Source: Deltaproteobacteria bacterium
GTDB lineage: Bacteria; Desulfobacterota; Desulfobacteria; Desulfobacterales; B30-G6
Length of the DNA: 7,922 nt
NCBI GenBank assembly: GCA_019313725.1
Contig: JAFDAT010000334.1
Location: forward strand, 1 to 7,922
Direction: 5' to 3'
Shown here: piece by piece, positions 6,098 through 7,922 of the stretch
How positions within the stretch are numbered: the first letter of the stretch is position 1
Layout of the letters: the number at the start of each line of letters is the position of its first letter
Notes under the pieces: model-generated
Databases searched by the model: none
What the model saw: only the letters and a program-made list of their open reading frames with translations
Told to the model about the DNA's origin: nothing
Translations under genes and position numbers: made by a program

Positions 6098-6125
6098 TTC
6101 AAAACTTCGCAAACAATGTTTTGAA
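6098..6125 (+). promoter_or_regulatory. Stem-loop touching the ribosome binding site of the second CBS gene
   Basis: TTCAAAAC (6098-6105) is perfectly complementary to GTTTTGAA (6118-6125) across a 12-base loop. The right arm overlaps the start of the Shine-Dalgarno AAGGA (6124-6128) of the gene at 6138. When folded, the stem could partly hide that site and set the ratio between the two CBS proteins. The stem is A/T-rich and modest, so the effect is speculative. Confidence 0.3.
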
Positions 6126-6137
6126 GGAATTTTAAAC

Positions 6138-7034
6138 ATGCCTGTAGTTGAAACACGCAGTGTACTCAGCGGCATCCCCGTGAGTGAAGCCATGCGGCGG
6201 CAGGTTATCAACCTTCCCATATCGGTGGATATTGGACAAGGCATCCGTTTTATGATCCGTTATAAGGCCAATGCCGTGCTGCTCACCGACGACAACGTTC
6301 CTTGCGGCGTAGTATCGAAAACGGATCTCATGAGCGCCCTGTATGCAGAACTACCGATAGAAACCCCGCTGGGCGACGTGATGGGCAGTCAACCAATAGC
6401 TTGCTTTCCAGATGACCCGGTGGAAGACGCGTTGGAAATGATGGAGGCTGCTGGTGTGCACCGGCTTTACGTTACCGGCGCAAATCGGGAGGAAGTCATC
6501 GGCACGGTGGCCTACTCGGAAATTGTGGGACTGCTCTACCGGTACTGCCGGGCCTGCGAGCGTGGAACCACGAAAAAGGGGGTGAGGCTATCCGGAATCG
6601 ATCCTTCCGCACGTCTTACCGTGGAGGAAGTCATGACGCAGGACGTGTGGGCCTGTCGGGACAATGATTCGCTCTTCACGGTTATCGAAATCCTGTCTGC
6701 CCACAATATGAGTGCAGTGCTCGTCCAAAACGAGGTCCAGTCCTCTGTCGGGGTTATATCGAAGACCGATCTCATCGTCGCCTATCACCACGGTATGTCT
6801 CCGGGGACCGAAGCACGTGAAATAATGAACACGCCGGTCCATTCCGTACCAGCCGAAGAGCTTTTGTCCAAGGCCATCCAGCAGATGTTGGTCATGGACG
6901 TCCAACGCCTCTTCGTCTGCAGCGATGCATCTAATCCGGATCATATCACCGGCGTACTAGCACTCTCCGATTCTGCACGTTTTCGCTCAGGATCATGTCG
7001 TGCCTGCACCGCCGGACGGATGTTAACCCCATAG
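6138..7034 (+). CDS. Four-CBS-motif protein with two CRAC cysteine motifs
   Basis: This 298-residue cytoplasmic protein is made of two tandem Bateman modules. CBS motifs lie at about 14-72 and 76-135, then 161-218 and 226-282. The halves are internally homologous: GVVSKTDLMSAL (57-68) matches GVISKTDLIVAY (205-216), and GVHRLYVT (106-113) matches DVQRLFVC (254-261). Each module ends with the same cysteine motif, CRAC at 137-140 and 287-290, exactly 150 residues apart. CBS pairs usually sense adenylate nucleotides; the CxxC pairs might add a metal, redox or disulfide function, which is inference. ATG 6138 has AAGGA (6124-6128) 9 bases upstream. The last three codons (Leu-Thr-Pro) and the TAG lie in a dispersed repeat, so the original C-terminus may have been slightly altered. 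Probable operon partner of the preceding CBS gene. Confidence 0.88.
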   Translation: MPVVETRSVLSGIPVSEAMRRQVINLPISVDIGQGIRFMIRYKANAVLLTDDNVPCGVVSKTDLMSALYAELPIETPLGDVMGSQPIACFPDDPVEDALEMMEAAGVHRLYVTGANREEVIGTVAYSEIVGLLYRYCRACERGTTKKGVRLSGIDPSARLTVEEVMTQDVWACRDNDSLFTVIEILSAHNMSAVLVQNEVQSSVGVISKTDLIVAYHHGMSPGTEAREIMNTPVHSVPAEELLSKAIQQMLVMDVQRLFVCSDASNPDHITGVLALSDSARFRSGSCRACTAGRMLTP

Positions 7035-7065
7035 TTGCATAAACAAGATGGCAAAGAATAGATAA
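7022..7065 (+). repeat. 44-bp dispersed repeat, copy 2
   Basis: This copy matches 1601-1644 at 40 of 44 positions in the same orientation. It starts at the last base of the Met codon at 7020-7022, so it supplies the final three codons and the TAG stop of the four-CBS gene. Unlike copy 1, no matching inverted end or nested stems were found after it, so only one end of the putative element is present. Confidence 0.75.
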
Positions 7066-7071
7066 AATAGT

Positions 7072-7099
7072 TTGAAAACTGGAACGTTCTCAATATATT
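7072..7099 (+). promoter_or_regulatory. Candidate sigma-70 promoter for the lipoprotein gene
   Basis: TTGAAA (7072-7077) and TATATT (7094-7099) are each one base from the sigma-70 consensus and are separated by 16 bases. Transcription would begin near 7106, leaving a leader of about 25 bases before the lipoprotein start. AT-rich DNA gives such matches by chance, so this is moderate evidence only. Confidence 0.45.
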
Positions 7100-7129
7100 A
7101 ACATTCACCTCTAAATCGAAACATGTTTG

Positions 7130-7561
7130 ATGATGAAAACCATACCCTTTCTGCTTCCTCTGATTTTGTGCAGTTTTTTAGTTTTTGGATGTGGCATTTC
7201 AGGTGATGAAGATCGTGGGACAGCACCAACAATAAGGGCAGTATATTTTTATAAAGATGCCTCCACTGTTCCAACTTCGAATTTCAATGTCGGCGACAAT
7301 ATTACTATTGGAGTCCATCTTGAGGACCCTGATTTAGACATCGTGACCTTGCATGTAATCATCTACGATCTTAGTAATCCTGATATAGTTTACGATGGGC
7401 CAACTGTTTATGAATTAGATTCTGTACAATTGCCTGAATATAATATTTCTCAAAAATTAGATGTTACATTCCCAGCCAGCGGGTATCGGATTGATTTTCA
7501 GGTCGCAGATGAAAAAGGTAATGTAAGCCTACCATTTAGAAAAAAATTATATGTTTTATAG
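7130..7561 (+). CDS. Small predicted lipoprotein, function unknown
   Basis: This 143-residue exported protein has a short basic start (MMKT), a hydrophobic stretch (IPFLLPLILCSFLVF) and a lipobox V18-F-G-C21, so the mature form should be a lipoprotein anchored at Cys21. Residue +2 is Gly, not Asp, which in Lol-sorting terms favours the outer membrane. The mature part alternates hydrophobic and polar residues (VGDNITIGVHLEDPDLDIVTL, then YRIDFQVADEKGNVSLPF), consistent with one Ig-like or FN3-like beta-sandwich. No enzyme motif is visible. Starts at 7130 and 7133 are both possible, and neither has a clear Shine-Dalgarno. Its DNA is far richer in A/T, including third positions, than the genes upstream, which may mean later acquisition. 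A possible promoter lies at 7072-7099 and a terminator-like hairpin at 7635-7664. Confidence 0.7.
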   Translation: MMKTIPFLLPLILCSFLVFGCGISGDEDRGTAPTIRAVYFYKDASTVPTSNFNVGDNITIGVHLEDPDLDIVTLHVIIYDLSNPDIVYDGPTVYELDSVQLPEYNISQKLDVTFPASGYRIDFQVADEKGNVSLPFRKKLYVL

Positions 7562-7626
7562 TGGTGAAATAAGCGCCAAATTCATATAGTGAAATTTGAC
7601 CGATCATGTTATCTGCAATTTTATAC

Positions 7627-7636
7627 GGGGGGGGGG
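7627..7636. repeat. Run of ten G residues
   Basis: An uninterrupted G10 homopolymer occurs in otherwise AT-rich intergenic DNA, 65 bases after the lipoprotein stop. Such tracts can slip in replication, and they are also frequent sequencing or assembly error sites. Its last two bases form the start of the hairpin at 7635. Confidence 0.8.
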
Positions 7637-7664
7637 TGATCGTCTCCAGCAATCACCATTTTTG
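7635..7664 (+). terminator. Terminator-like hairpin after the lipoprotein gene
   Basis: GGTGAT (7635-7640) pairs with ATCACC (7652-7657) around an 11-base loop and is followed by ATTTTTG (7658-7664). The short stem and large loop make it weaker than a typical rho-independent terminator, but its position 73 bases after the stop fits. Confidence 0.45.
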
Positions 7665-7922
7665 AATTTCGAGGTTTATTAGCGTAATCGACGGTTTCAG
7701 AGAAAATAATAAAACCACAACATCTTGTGTCTACTTTATTCAAGAACTCATTACGTCACTGCATAAAGATCAGCACCCTAAAATGGGTCCAATAAAAATA
7801 AAGATTTCATCATATTATGGTGCAAGTTTAAGTTATGTTGCATGGTCCCGATTTTATTCTAATTAATTCTCTATAAAAAAAGAAGAACTCCATCTAATTC
7901 CTATAATTCACTTCCTAAGATC

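Larger units (their letters stand above)
7562..7922. other. Region without a recognised gene
   Basis: Beyond the lipoprotein stop I see no open frame worth calling on either strand; the minus-strand frames checked are only about 20 codons. The DNA is AT-rich, with a G10 tract at 7627-7636, a terminator-like hairpin at 7635-7664 and a short CACAA/TTGTG hairpin near 7715. The end of the window may be the upstream region of a gene outside it. Confidence 0.5.

Overview
The window looks like a chromosomal segment of a sulfate-reducing Desulfobacterota bacterium, probably Desulfobacterales. This is inferred from gene content (a rubredoxin-less rubrerythrin-type protein, a small protein resembling the Desulfovibrio DVU0772 type, a TIGR01777 SDR with a fused SRPBCC domain, and paired CBS-domain proteins) and from repeat-rich spacers. 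No rRNA, tRNA, CRISPR array, transposase or phage gene was recognised.

Layout. 1-66 is the 3' end of an unassigned + strand gene, ending inside a 22-bp perfect inverted repeat. 201-701 (+) is a hotdog-fold acyl-CoA thioesterase. 717-865 is a spacer of 20-bp direct repeats and degenerate 7-nt repeats in inverted orientation. 974-1435 (-) is a ferritin-like diiron protein. 1601-1826 is a palindromic, MITE-like stretch sharing a 44-bp repeat with 7022-7065. 1824-2180 (-) is the DVU0772-like protein. 2181-2959 is a gene-poor spacer with three palindromes. 2960-4336 (+) is the SRPBCC/TIGR01777 protein. 4410-5480 (+) is an unrecognised polytopic membrane protein. 5613-7034 (+) is a probable two-gene operon of CBS-domain proteins. 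7130-7561 (+) is an AT-rich small lipoprotein gene, followed by a G10 tract, a terminator-like hairpin and about 250 bases in which no gene was seen.

How the parts fit. The genes do not form one pathway. The two CBS proteins (six CBS motifs in total) are the clearest functional unit and probably sense adenylate nucleotides or another small ligand. The thioesterase fits acyl-CoA turnover and the ferritin-like protein fits peroxide or iron handling in an anaerobe.

The most unusual content is non-coding. Several gene 3' ends have a repeat or hairpin overlapping the stop codon. Two share the same composite arrangement: a stop codon inside a stem, then the tag ACGCRGCTTCGCCGYTATAA. I found no convincing new multi-gene system. 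The best leads are the repeat families and the two CRAC cysteine motifs, 150 residues apart, in the four-CBS protein.
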